Shown here: piece after piece, positions 20,470 to 30,569 of the stretch
How positions within the stretch are numbered: position 1 is the stretch's first letter
How the letters are laid out: the number at the start of each line of letters is the position of its first letter
DNA from: Calendula officinalis
Taxonomy: Eukaryota; Streptophyta; Magnoliopsida; Asterales; Asteraceae
Length of the DNA stretch: 64,000 nucleotides
Reading direction: 5' to 3'
Assembly (NCBI GenBank): GCA_963853835.1
Contig: OY970826.1
Location: forward strand, 78,300,929 to 78,364,928
Made by a program: the position numbers and the translations under genes
Notes under the pieces: model-generated
Seen by the model: only the letters and a program-made list of their open reading frames with translations
Told to the model about the DNA's origin: nothing
Database searches by the model: none

Positions 20470-22497
20470 ATGACTGATAATAATGAAAGCACTCAGGCCA
20501 ACAAAATTCCTATACTCACACCCAATAACTTTGGGATGTGGAAGAATCGTATTAAGCAATACATGCTTATTACAGATTATTCCATGTGGGAAGTCGTTTG
20601 TGAAGGAAACAAAACTGGTCAACTTCAAGCAAGTAGCTCTGCAACTGAGGCAGACAAACTTAAATGTGAGAAGGAGAAGAAAGATAAAGGCATCGAACTC
20701 AAAACTCTAAGCACTCTCTTACTGGCCATTCCTAATGATTATCAACATCTCTTTGTTGAATATGATGATGCAAAAATACTATGGGAAGCACTGGAGAAGA
20801 GATTTGTTGGGACAAAGAGCACCAAGAGGAATATGAAGTCTGTTCTCAAACAAGACTTTGAAAATTTCAAAGGAAAGCCCAATGAAACACTCACTCAAGT
20901 GTTTGACAGATTCAACAAACTAATTGGTGAACTCAATCAAGTTGGTGTAAAGATGGATCAAGAGGATGTCAACATGAAGTTTCTAAGGTCTCTTAGTGAA
21001 GAATGGGCCATGTACACAGTGGTGTACAGACAAAGAGATGCTTTAGAAGAAAAGGAGTTAGATGAACTCTATAATGATCTCAGAGTGTTTGAAACTGAGG
21101 TAAATCACAAAAACCCTTCTATTTCTTCTAACAATGCTGCTTTTGTGTCTAGTACAGGTCAAGGACAAGAAACCTCCGCAGGAAAGGCTGCAGATTCTGA
21201 GGATACTGCAAGAGAATCCTTCTTCACTAGTCATGTGCATACTGCATTGATTAGTGATGACTTGGAACAACTGAATCCAGATGATCTTGAGGAGATGGAT
21301 CTTAAATGGCAGATGGCTATGCTGAGCCTAAGGACCAAAAGATTCCTAAAAAGAACTGGAAGGACAAGCCTCAATTTCAACAAAGGTGACAAAGCAGGAT
21401 TTGACAAAACTAAAGTCAAATGTTACAACTGTAACAACCTTGGTCACTTTGCAAAAGAATGTCCTCAACCAGACAAAAGATCAAAATCAACTGCTCTTGT
21501 GTCACAACAAGGACAAGGATATGACTGGAGCTTCCAAGCAGAAGAGCATGCTCAAAATCAAGCTCTCATGGCCTTTACTGAAAACAAAACTGAGGTAAAA
21601 TCTAAACCTTGTACTCCTGAATGTGCTAAAATTATTAAAAATCTAGAAAAAGAAAACAATAAATTAAATGAAGATTTAGCAAAAGCAATCAGAAGAAATT
21701 ATGAGTTTGATGGGGTGATTGCTGATCAAGAACATCAAATAAAGGTGTACAAGATGATTGATCAACGGATCAAGGAAGAATTGCTTCAAGCTGTGGATGA
21801 GAAAGAGTTTTATGAAACAAAAAATAATGAACTAACAAGTAAAATAGAAGAATGTCAACTTGAAATTGAACAAAATAAATTAACAATTAAAAAGTTTGAA
21901 AGAAGCACTAAAATTCTTGATGAATTAACTAATAATCAAACTACAGAAAAGGTTGTTCATGGGGTAGGATATCATGCTGTACCACCTCCATATAAAATCA
22001 TTCCACCTCTTAAAAACAGTTCAGAAAGAATCATTAATGAATTAAAAACTGAAAATCAAACTGAATCATCTAATGAAACATCTGAATCAAATAATTCTTC
22101 TGATGATGAACAATCAATTGAATTTACTATATCTCAAAGTGAATCACCAAAATCAATTGATACAAGTTTTCACACAGCTCAAAGTCCAAATGAATCTCCC
22201 AAATATCATGCAGATAATGTACCAAAAATTTTAACAAGGGGGAATGAAAGAAATAAAACACAACTCTTAGACCAAAGAATACCTGAAGGTGCTAAAAATA
22301 AGAAACTAAGATGTATTATATGCAATAAAATGAACCATTTAGCAAATGATTGTCACTACAATCCAATAAACTGCAAAGAGTTAAAAGAATTTAAAGTTCT
22401 TAAAGAAAATGCTAAAACTCAAAAGTTAAAAGTTACTACTGGTGTGAAAGTGTATGCACAAAATACTACTGATAGTTCATTTGCTCAAAGCTGGTAG
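20470..22497 (+). pseudogene. gag: gag of body A, truncated by deletion
   Basis: 675 codons. Up to residue 658 it nearly matches the gag at 23929. Visible differences include Arg/His at residue 27 and Asn/Lys in the second zinc knuckle. Two zinc knuckles are present: CYNCNNLGHFAKEC at about 317-330 and CIICNKMNHLANDC at about 615-628. After TACTACTGGT (22434-22443) the frame runs through a short island copied from 30111-30148 and into sequence from the additional ORF in the wrong frame, stopping at 22495-22497. The Asn/Thr/Gly-rich tail and all of pol are missing. The shortened Gag still has its capsid-like domain and knuckles and might be made. Confidence 0.85.
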
Positions 22498-23185
22498 TGT
22501 GTCTACTATTGGTGAATCCTCATCTTCTCAGACAAAGAAAAGAAAGAATGAAATTCAAGAACAAAGTTTTCAAAAGAAAGCAAAACAAGAAAAAATTATA
22601 CCTGTTCTTGAAGTACCTGTTGCTCCACTTCAAAATAACCCAATACTAAACTGGAAAGTCTTGCCCAATAATGTTCTATTAGTTGTAAGGGAAGACAAAA
22701 TCATTCAAAAATTTACTGGATGGTTACCTTTGATCAGATCCTGTACAAGAAGTGATGTGATTAAACTTCTGATCATTGGAAAACCGAGAATGTCAAAGAA
22801 ATCTTGGAAAGAATCTGGAGCTGGATACTTAACAAGAATGATTGATGCAGCTTTTTATCCAGATAAATATCCAAAGTTATTTACAAATCCAGAAAATGTG
22901 TATGCATGGAATGTTCTCCCAACTTGCAATATGTATTTCTTTGAAAGATCAAGTAAAAATTGTGAGTTGTACTTATATGAAAGAGAATATCCTCACTCAG
23001 AAAAGGAAATGTATCAGATATTCATCAACACTCTAATGAAGCCCTTTGATGCAGTTATGTTCCAAAATAAATTGAATTACTTTACCAAGAAGAACAGCAA
23101 ATACATAATTGAACAAAGACTTCAACAAAATCAAAGAACATTAGAAAGAAGAAAGAAAGAAGAAGAAGAACAGAAGAAAACTTGA
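22454..23185 (+). pseudogene. 3' fragment of the additional ORF, body A
   Basis: From 22485 on this repeats the last part of the additional ORF (33295-33998). The ATG at 22454 comes from the retained non-coding island and happens to be in frame, giving a 243-codon ORF whose first 10 residues are new. It overlaps the end of the truncated gag in another frame. Translation would require internal initiation or a separate transcript, for which there is no evidence. Confidence 0.75.
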
Positions 23186-23211
23186 TTGATTAAAGGATAA
23201 TCAATAAGTTT

Positions 23212-23220
23212 AGGGGGAGA
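23212..23220 (+). other. Polypurine tract, body A
   Basis: AGGGGGAGA lies one base before LTR2, the usual plus-strand priming site. The same tract is at 34025-34033 before LTR3. Confidence 0.85.
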
Positions 23221-23221
23221 T

Positions 23222-23840
23222 TGTTGGAGCAAATCACAGATCAACTTAGTACTGATGCTGCAGTTAGTGATAATTATGTTTATTACTGATGGGGCAGAAA
23301 CATTTACTACTGATGAAGTTGATGCTGGTGTTCTCTATAACTTAGTCACTACTGATCATACAAAGATTGAAGATACTACTGATCATTGTAGTTACTACTG
23401 ACGATGATTATGGACTTACTACTGATCACCAAGTTTACTACTGATGTTACTTATTTACTACTGGTGATTGGTTTTACTACTGATACGCGTTTATGGAACA
23501 TATCAAGTCCGAGATCTTCGCAGAGATAGTTATAGAATGTAAATCAATGTATATCGTTTATAATTAGATGTAAATCGTATCCTAGAATAACTAGGGTAAA
23601 TAGTTTAGCTTCAAGGACTATTATATATAGTTCCTTACGAATTGTAAACGTACGTGTGTATTGTTAACTCAATAATATACATTGAAGCTTTTTGTGAAAC
23701 TGTGTTCTTAATATTCTTACATATTGTTCTTACAGTTCATCGTTCTTAATACATTGATATAGTGTTGATCCGCTGCAACTTCTATCATCAATTAGATCTA
23801 AGGTGTTTATTAACTTGTTTATAGTTAATCGATCCTGACA
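23222..23840 (+). repeat. Copia LTR 2 (internal)
   Basis: 619 bp with the same ends as LTR1. The only difference I saw is T for C in AATTAGATGTAAATCG (about 23569). TATA is at 23621-23630. It is shared as the 3' LTR of body A and the 5' LTR of body B and has no flanking target duplication. Confidence 0.95.
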
Positions 23841-23842
23841 AG

Positions 23843-23854
23843 TGGTATCAGAGC
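23843..23854 (+). other. Primer-binding site, body B
   Basis: TGGTATCAGAGC gives a full 12-base match to the initiator methionine tRNA 3' end, as expected for Ty1/copia elements. Confidence 0.9.
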
Positions 23855-23928
23855 GTATTGGTTCTAGATCTACTATTTGTTAAGAACAACAAAAAGTTTT
23901 AATCTTTAAAACACACACATTATTAATC

Positions 23929-26496
23929 ATGACTGATAATAATGAAAGCACTCAGGCCAACAAAATTCCTATACTCACACCCAATAACTTTGGGATGTGG
24001 AAGAATCATATTAAGCAATACATGCTTATTACAGATTATTCCATGTGGGAAGTCGTTTGTGAAGGAAACAAAACTGGTCAACTTCAAGCAAGTAGCTCTG
24101 CAACTGAGGCAGACAAACTTAAATGTGAGAAGGAGAAGAAAGATAAAGGCATCGAACTCAAAACTCTAAGCACTCTCTTACTGGCCATTCCTAATGATTA
24201 TCAACATCTCTTTGTTGAATATGATGATGCAAAAATACTATGGGAAGCACTGGAGAAGAGATTTGTTGGGACAAAGAGCACCAAGAGGAATATGAAGTCT
24301 GTTCTCAAACAAGACTTTGAAAATTTCAAAGGAAAGCCCAATGAAACACTCACTCAAGTGTTTGACAGATTCAACAAACTAATTGGTGAACTCAATCAAG
24401 TTGGTGTAAAGATGGATCAAGAGGATGTCAACATGAAGTTTCTAAGGTCTCTTAGTGAAGAATGGGCCATGTACACAGTGGTGTACAGACAAAGAGATGC
24501 TTTAGAAGAAAAGGAGTTAGATGAACTCTATAATGATCTCAGAGTGTTTGAAACTGAGGTAAATCACAAAAACCCTTCTATTTCTTCTAACAATGCTGCT
24601 TTTGTGTCTAGTACAGGTCAAGGACAAGAAACCTCCGCAGGAAAGGCTGCAGATTCTGAGGATACTGCAAGAGAATCCTTCTTCACTAGTCATGTGCATA
24701 CTGCATTGATTAGTGATGACTTGGAACAACTGAATCCAGATGATCTTGAGGAGATGGATCTTAAATGGCAGATGGCTATGCTGAGCCTAAGGACCAAAAG
24801 ATTCCTAAAAAGAACTGGAAGGACAAGCCTCAATTTCAACAAAGGTGACAAAGCAGGATTTGACAAAACTAAAGTCAAATGTTACAACTGTAACAACCTT
24901 GGTCACTTTGCAAAAGAATGTCCTCAACCAGACAAAAGATCAAAATCAACTGCTCTTGTGTCACAACAAGGACAAGGATATGACTGGAGCTTCCAAGCAG
25001 AAGAGCATGCTCAAAATCAAGCTCTCATGGCCTTTACTGAAAACAAAACTGAGGTAAAATCTAAACCTTGTACTCCTGAATGTGCTAAAATTATTAAAAA
25101 TCTAGAAAAAGAAAACAATAAATTAAATGAAGATTTAGCAAAAGCAATCAGAAGAAATTATGAGTTTGATGGGGTGATTGCTGATCAAGAACATCAAATA
25201 AAGGTGTACAAGATGATTGATCAACGGATCAAGGAAGAATTGCTTCAAGCTGTGGATGAGAAAGAGTTTTATGAAACAAAAAATAATGAACTAACAAGTA
25301 AAATAGAAGAATGTCAACTTGAAATTGAACAAAATAAATTAACAATTAAAAAGTTTGAAAGAAGCACTAAAATTCTTGATGAATTAACTAATAATCAAAC
25401 TACAGAAAAGGTTGTTCATGGGGTAGGATATCATGCTGTACCACCTCCATATAAAATCATTCCACCTCTTAAAAACAGTTCAGAAAGAATCATTAATGAA
25501 TTAAAAACTGAAAATCAAACTGAATCATCTAATGAAACATCTGAATCAAATAATTCTTCTGATGATGAACAATCAATTGAATTTACTATATCTCAAAGTG
25601 AATCACCAAAATCAATTGATACAAGTTTTCACACAGCTCAAAGTCCAAATGAATCTCCCAAATATCATGCAGATAATGTACCAAAAATTTTAACAAGGGG
25701 GAATGAAAGAAATAAAACACAACTCTTAGACCAAAGAATACCTGAAGGTGCTAAAAATAAGAAACTAAGATGTATTATATGCAATAAAATGAACCATTTA
25801 GCAAAGGATTGTCACTACAATCCAATAAACTGCAAAGAGTTAAAAGAATTTAAAGTTCTTAAAGAAAATGCTAAAACTCAAAAGTTAAAAGTTACTACTG
25901 GTCCTTCAGTAGTAAATAAAATTAAAAATCCAATTGTTGAAGATCCAAGATTTGGAAGAAGTAAACCAAGGTTTGTTCAAAACAGAAGAGCTGGAAGCCC
26001 AAAGAACAGCAATTACTTCAAGAATAATGGAAAATCCAATCAAAATAAACAATATTTTAAATTTTCCAACACCAGTAGAAACTCTAACAAATTTACTACT
26101 GGTGTTAACCCTAATTATAATGCTGTATGGTACCAGTACAAGAATACTACTGGTAATAACCCTAATTTCAAAAATACTACTGCTCCCAAAACAAATTTCA
26201 AAAACACTACTGGTGTTAACTCTAAAAACACTACTGGTCATTCTAAACATGGTAAGTACCCAAATACTACTGGTCCATCAGTAGTAAAGTATTCAAAAGC
26301 TAAAAACAATGGGTATAAACCAAGATCAGTAGGAAATTCTTACACCAGTAATAACTACAAAAGGACAGTAGTAAAACAAAATACCAGTAATAAACAAGTA
26401 TGGGTACCAAAAGTCTTTAAAGTTAAATCCCCAAAAGCTCATTTCTCAAAGGATGAACCCAAGACATATAAAGCTTGGGTTCCCAAACTTAACTAA
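23929..26496 (+). CDS. gag: Copia Gag (capsid/nucleocapsid), full length
   Basis: 855 residues. The capsid-like UBN2/DUF4219 region spans about residues 10-240 (ITDYSMWEV, LAIPNDYQHL, LWEALEKRF). A first CX2CX4HX4C zinc knuckle lies at about 317-330, a predicted coiled coil at about 385-490 (KIIKNLEKENNKLNEDLAKA onward), a Ser/Glu-rich linker, and a second knuckle CIICNKMNHLAKDC at about 615-628. The basic tail (about 660-855) repeats Asn-Thr-Thr-Gly, encoded by AATACTACTGGT. Gag packages element RNA in cytoplasmic particles. The ATG at 23929 follows an A-rich leader and is the first after the primer site. The frame ends TAA at 26494-26496 and overlaps the start of the pol frame by four bases. 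Confidence 0.95.
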   Translation: MTDNNESTQANKIPILTPNNFGMWKNHIKQYMLITDYSMWEVVCEGNKTGQLQASSSATEADKLKCEKEKKDKGIELKTLSTLLLAIPNDYQHLFVEYDDAKILWEALEKRFVGTKSTKRNMKSVLKQDFENFKGKPNETLTQVFDRFNKLIGELNQVGVKMDQEDVNMKFLRSLSEEWAMYTVVYRQRDALEEKELDELYNDLRVFETEVNHKNPSISSNNAAFVSSTGQGQETSAGKAADSEDTARESFFTSHVHTALISDDLEQLNPDDLEEMDLKWQMAMLSLRTKRFLKRTGRTSLNFNKGDKAGFDKTKVKCYNCNNLGHFAKECPQPDKRSKSTALVSQQGQGYDWSFQAEEHAQNQALMAFTENKTEVKSKPCTPECAKIIKNLEKENNKLNEDLAKAIRRNYEFDGVIADQEHQIKVYKMIDQRIKEELLQAVDEKEFYETKNNELTSKIEECQLEIEQNKLTIKKFERSTKILDELTNNQTTEKVVHGVGYHAVPPPYKIIPPLKNSSERIINELKTENQTESSNETSESNNSSDDEQSIEFTISQSESPKSIDTSFHTAQSPNESPKYHADNVPKILTRGNERNKTQLLDQRIPEGAKNKKLRCIICNKMNHLAKDCHYNPINCKELKEFKVLKENAKTQKLKVTTGPSVVNKIKNPIVEDPRFGRSKPRFVQNRRAGSPKNSNYFKNNGKSNQNKQYFKFSNTSRNSNKFTTGVNPNYNAVWYQYKNTTGNNPNFKNTTAPKTNFKNTTGVNSKNTTGHSKHGKYPNTTGPSVVKYSKAKNNGYKPRSVGNSYTSNNYKRTVVKQNTSNKQVWVPKVFKVKSPKAHFSKDEPKTYKAWVPKLN

Positions 26497-29400
26497 TCCT
26501 TTACTCACTTGTGCAGAGCATTCAGATCCCAGAAGAAGGAAGAACATGGCATATTGATAGTGGATGCTCAAGGCACATGACTGGAAATCTGCAAATTCTT
26601 AAAGATTTCAAGTTATTTGATGGAGGATATGTGGCATTTGGTGAGAATCCCCAGGGAGGTAAGATTACAGGTAAAGGTACTGTTACTAATGGAAAAATTA
26701 CCTTTGATAATGTATTTTATGTAGCTGAACTAAAATACAATCTTGTCAGTGTGTCTCAAGTTTGTGATAAAAAGAACAAGATTCTGTTCACAGACATTGA
26801 GTGCATCATTCTTTCTCCTGAGTTTATTTTAGATGAAAAATATGTTGTTTTAAGAACTCCAAGGAGAAACAATGTGTATTGCCTGGATATAGGGGGAGAA
26901 CTCATTTCTACAAATGAGGTCAACTGTTTTATATCCAAGGCAAACACCACTGAATCAGAACTTTGGCATAGAAGGATGTGTCACACAAATTTTAAAAACA
27001 TGAATAATTTAGTAAAAAGAAATCTGGTCATTGGACTACCTCAAAAACAATTCATGTGTGATCATCACTGTGTTGCATGCCTAAAAGGTAAACAACACAA
27101 GACTTCTCATAAGTCCAAAACTGTGAACTCTATTTCTGTTCCTTTACAGCTCTTACATATGGACCTTTTTGGACCTACAAATGTAATGAGTATTGGAAAG
27201 AAACAATATTGTCTTGTTATTACTGATGACTTTTCCAGATATACATGGGTTTTCTTTCTCAGGACAAAGGATGAAACAAGTGAACTCATAAAGAACTTAA
27301 TTGTCAAACTGGAAAACACATCTGATCAAAAAGTGAAAGCCATAAGATGTGATAATGGCACAGAATTTAAAAATACTAACTTAATTAACTTTTGTGATCT
27401 CAAAGGTATTGACAGACAATACAGCTCACCTAGAACTCCACAACAAAATGGTGTAGCTGAAAGAAGGAATAGAACCATCATTGAAGCAGCAAGATCAATG
27501 CTTGCAGACTCAAAATTACCAATTACTTTTTGGGCAGAAGCTGTTAATACTGCTTGTTATGTTCAAAACAGAGTATTAATAGTGAAGCCACATTTTAAAA
27601 CACCATATGAACTTTTCAATAAAAGAAAACCTTCTATAAGTTTCTTAAAATCATTTGGTTGTCCTTGTACTATTTTGATTACAAGAGAACAAATTGGTAA
27701 GTTTGACTGCAAAGCTGATGATGGAATCTTTGTGGGATACTCTACTCAAAGCAAATCATACAGAGTATTCAACAAAAGACTAAGGATAATTGAAGAAAGC
27801 ATCAATGTATCCTTTAATGAAAATGTACCTAATGAACAAGGAAATGGTCCAGATTGGCTATTTGACATAGACAATCTAACCAAATCCTTTAATTCTAATA
27901 TGAATTTCAATGCAGGTAATTCAAATTGTCTTAATCAAAAAGAAGGAACATCATCTGTTTATACTGGTCAAGAAAAGATGAGATACATAGTTGTTGATAC
28001 TGCTCCCATAGTTAATACTGATGTCAGTAAGAACTCAAATTTTGAAAGCAGTAGTAACTCTGAGAATGAGGTCAGTAGTAATTCCATTACTACTGGTACC
28101 AGTAATAGTACTGAAAATACTACTGGTCCCAACTATAACCTAGATTCTCAAGATACTACTGATACCAGTAACAACTTCAATACTACTGATCTCAATGAAG
28201 ATGATAGCAGTAGTAACTCTGACCAAGATAATGATGAACCAAATACTAATGACAATGAAGGATCTCAAGAAGAACAACTACCTGAGGCAAATGAGTCCAA
28301 CCTTGAAAATCAACTAGTGGTTGATAAAGCTACAACAACAAGGACTCAAAAGAACCATCCTTTAGACCTTGTTCTAAGTGATGTTAACTCACCACTTCAA
28401 ACAAGAAGCAAATTAAACAAAAGTTTAACTGCAAATATGTGTAATATAAGCTTAATTGCTAATGAATGTATGTATGAATGCTTTCTGTCTCAGGATGAAC
28501 CAAAGAAGATCCAACAAGCAATGAAGGACTCAAACTGGATTGAGGCAATGCAAGAGGAACTCCTTCAATTTAAATTACAAGCTGTTTGGACACTTGTACC
28601 TCTACCCAAAGGAAAAAGAGCCATTGGAACAAGATGGATATTCAGAAACAAGAAAGATGAAAGAGGTATAGTGATCAAGAATAAAGCCAGACTTGTAGCC
28701 CAAGGATACACTCAAGAAGAAGGAATAGACTATGATGAAGTATATGCTCCTGTTGCTAGAATTGAAGCAATAAGAATATTTCTAGCATATGCTTCATTCA
28801 AGAAATTCAAAGTCTATCAAATGGATGTTAAGAGTGCCTTCCTATATGGAAAAATTGAAGAAGAGGTCTATGTTTGCCAACCTCCAGGTTTTGAAGATCC
28901 AAAACATGGTGATTATGTGTTCAAATTGGATAAAGCTCTGTATGGCCTACATCAGGCACCAAGAGCATGGTATGACACATTATCATCATACCTATTGAAG
29001 AACAACTTTAAAAGAGGAGCCATTGATAAAACATTGTTTACAAAGAAAGTCAAAGATGATATACTACTGGTACAAATCTATGTAGATGATATCATCTTTG
29101 GTTCAACCAATGATACATTGTGCAAAGAATTTGAAGAGCTGATGCAGATTAAATTCAAGATGAGCTCCATGGGTCCAATGAACTTCTTCCTTGGACTCCA
29201 AGTCAGTCAAAGAACTGATGGTATTTTGATAAATCAATCAAAATATGTCAAAGACATCCTGGAAAAGTTTGACTTGAAAGACAGTAAAAGTGCTAGTACA
29301 CCAATGGAAACACACAAACACCTACATCCTGATGTTGAGGGGGAGGATGTAGATGAACACTTATATAGATCAATGATAGGATCTTTGATGTACTTAACTG

Positions 29401-30023
29401 CATCAAGACCTGACATTATGTATAGTGTTTGTGTGTGTGCAAGATATCAAGCAAGACCCAAAGAACTACACTTGCAGGCTGTTAAAAGAATATTCAGATA
29501 CTTGAAAGGCAAACCATCACTAGGTCTATGGTATCCACATGACTCACCCTTTGAACTAATAGCCTATACAGATAGTGACTATGGAGGTGAATGTCAAGAT
29601 AGAAAGTCCACTACTGGTGGATGTCAATTCTTTGGATCAAGACTAGTGTCATGGCAATGTAAGAAGCAAACAAATGTATCAACATCTACTGCTGAAGCAG
29701 AATATGTAGCTGCATCTGCTTGCTGTGCTCAAGTTCTATGGATTCAAAATCAGCTTCTAGACTTTGGTATCTCTATCCTTAAAACTCCTATTTTTATTGA
29801 TAATCAAAGTGCTATTAGTATTGTGAATAATCCAGTAAAACATTCAAAAACTAAACACATTGAAATAAGATTTCACTTTATAAGAGATTGTAATGAAAAG
29901 AAATTAATCAAAGTAGTTAAAATCCATACTGATGATCAATTAGCAGATCTTTTTACAAAAGCATTTGATGTAGGAAGATTCAACTTCTTGGTCAGTAGTA
30001 TTGGAATGATTTTAATAACTTAA
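26493..30023 (+). CDS. pol: Copia Pol: protease, integrase, RT, RNase H
   Basis: The frame opens at 26493 after a stop at 26490-26492 and is -1 relative to gag. From 26511 it encodes 1170 residues. Order (numbered from 26511): protease with HIDSGCSRHMTG at 14-25; zinc-binding HHCC region at about 150-195 (LWHRRMCHTNF, CVACLKGKQH); integrase core with HMDLFGP at about 216, RCDNGTEF at about 279 and the Glu in AERRNRTI at about 317; reverse transcriptase from about 690 (RWIFRNKKDERG) with YVDD at about 856-859; RNase H with YTDSDYGGE at about 1018, STAEAEYVA at about 1061 and FIDNQSA at about 1094. All catalytic motifs are intact. PR-INT-RT-RH order defines Ty1/copia. The first in-frame ATG lies after the protease Asp, so expression must use fusion to Gag, a spliced RNA or a non-AUG start. 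Confidence 0.95.
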   Translation, partial: LILYSLVQSIQIPEEGRTWHIDSGCSRHMTGNLQILKDFKLFDGGYVAFGENPQGGKITGKGTVTNGKITFDNVFYVAELKYNLVSVSQVCDKKNKILFTDIECIILSPEFILDEKYVVLRTPRRNNVYCLDIGGELISTNEVNCFISKANTTESELWHRRMCHTNFKNMNNLVKRNLVIGLPQKQFMCDHHCVACLKGKQHKTSHKSKTVNSISVPLQLLHMDLFGPTNVMSIGKKQYCLVITDDFSRYTWVFFLRTKDETSELIKNLIVKLENTSDQKVKAIRCDNGTEFKNTNLINFCDLKGIDRQYSSPRTPQQNGVAERRNRTIIEAARSMLADSKLPITFWAEAVNTACYVQNRVLIVKPHFKTPYELFNKRKPSISFLKSFGCPCTILITREQIGKFDCKADDGIFVGYSTQSKSYRVFNKRLRIIEESINVSFNENVPNEQGNGPDWLFDIDNLTKSFNSNMNFNAGNSNCLNQKEGTSSVYTGQEKMRYIVVDTAPIVNTDVSKNSNFESSSNSENEVSSNSITTGTSNSTENTTGPNYNLDSQDTTDTSNNFNTTDLNEDDSSSNSDQDNDEPNTNDNEGSQEEQLPEANESNLENQLVVDKATTTRTQKNHPLDLVLSDVNSPLQTRSKLNKSLTANMCNISLIANECMYECFLSQDEPKKIQQAMKDSNWIEAMQEELLQFKLQAVWTLVPLPKGKRAIGTRWIFRNKKDERGIVIKNKARLVAQGYTQEEGIDYDEVYAPVARIEAIRIFLAYASFKKFKVYQMDVKSAFLYGKIEEEVYVCQPPGFEDPKHGDYVFKLDKALYGLHQAPRAWYDTLSSYLLKNNFKRGAIDKTLFTKKVKDDILLVQIYVDDIIFGSTNDTLCKEFEELMQIKFKMSSMGPMNFFLGLQVSQRTDGILINQSKYVKDILEKFDLKDSKSASTPMETHKHLHPDVEGEDVDEHLYRSMIGSLMYLTASRPDIMYSVCVCARYQARPKELHLQAVKRIFRYLKGKPSLGLWYPHDSPFELIAYTDSDYGGECQDRKSTTGGCQFFGSRLVSWQCKKQTNVSTSTAEAEYVAASACCAQVLWIQNQLLDFGISILKTPIFIDNQSAISIVNNPVKHSKTKHIEIRFHFIRDCNEKKLIKVVKIHTDDQLADLFTKAFDVGRFNFLVSSIGMILIT

Positions 30024-30569
30024 AATCTCACTTAAAATTATGTGTAAAGTTAGTGTTGTAAAATATTATTTTCTTAAGTGTTTTACTACTAGTATTGCTG
30101 TACTACTGGTGTGAAAGTGTATGCACAAAATACTACTGATAGTTCATTACTACTGGTGTATTTTAGGTTTACACGGATACTACTGGTAAGTCAGTACTAC
30201 TGGTATTCATATACTACTGGTCTTATGTGGTAATGGTTACTACTGATGTCTATAATTACTACTGATGTCAAAATCCTTAGTCATTACTGATGTTAGTAGA
30301 TACTACTGACGTTTTACTACTGATATCTTATTTACTACTGGTCTTTCATAAACACAATTACCAAACTAACCCCCATGAAAATAACCGTTATGTTATGATT
30401 CGAAGGCTATTTTCGTAGTTTTGCAGGTTTAATCGAAAGATATAAAAGGCGGCAGATGATTAATTTAGCATTATCTTCACTTCGATTCTCTAAACACCTT
30501 TCGATAAACCCTAGTTTACGATCAAAAACCCTTCATCTTTAACAAAATTCTTGCAAAATCTCAACAACA
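30024..30569 (+). promoter_or_regulatory. Pol-to-additional-ORF spacer with promoter-like elements
   Basis: The first 300 bases carry many TACTACTGGT/TACTACTGAT words. Next come GATATAAAAGGCGG (TATA box at 30441-30450), a pyrimidine/CA-rich start-like region near 30470-30480, a telo-box AAACCCTAG at 30506-30514, AAAAACCCTTC at about 30526, and CAACAACAATGGC at the ORF start. A 3' splice-site-like TTTCGTAGTTTTGCAG lies at 30411-30426. Either an internal promoter or a spliced subgenomic RNA could deliver the downstream ORF. The spacing is that of a compact plant Pol II promoter. Confidence 0.5.

Noticed and set aside
26252..26516. A 265-base intron fusing gag to pol
   Set aside because: Donor and acceptor match consensus well, but joining them reads out of the pol frame and stops within about 15 codons, so it cannot make the Gag-Pol fusion.
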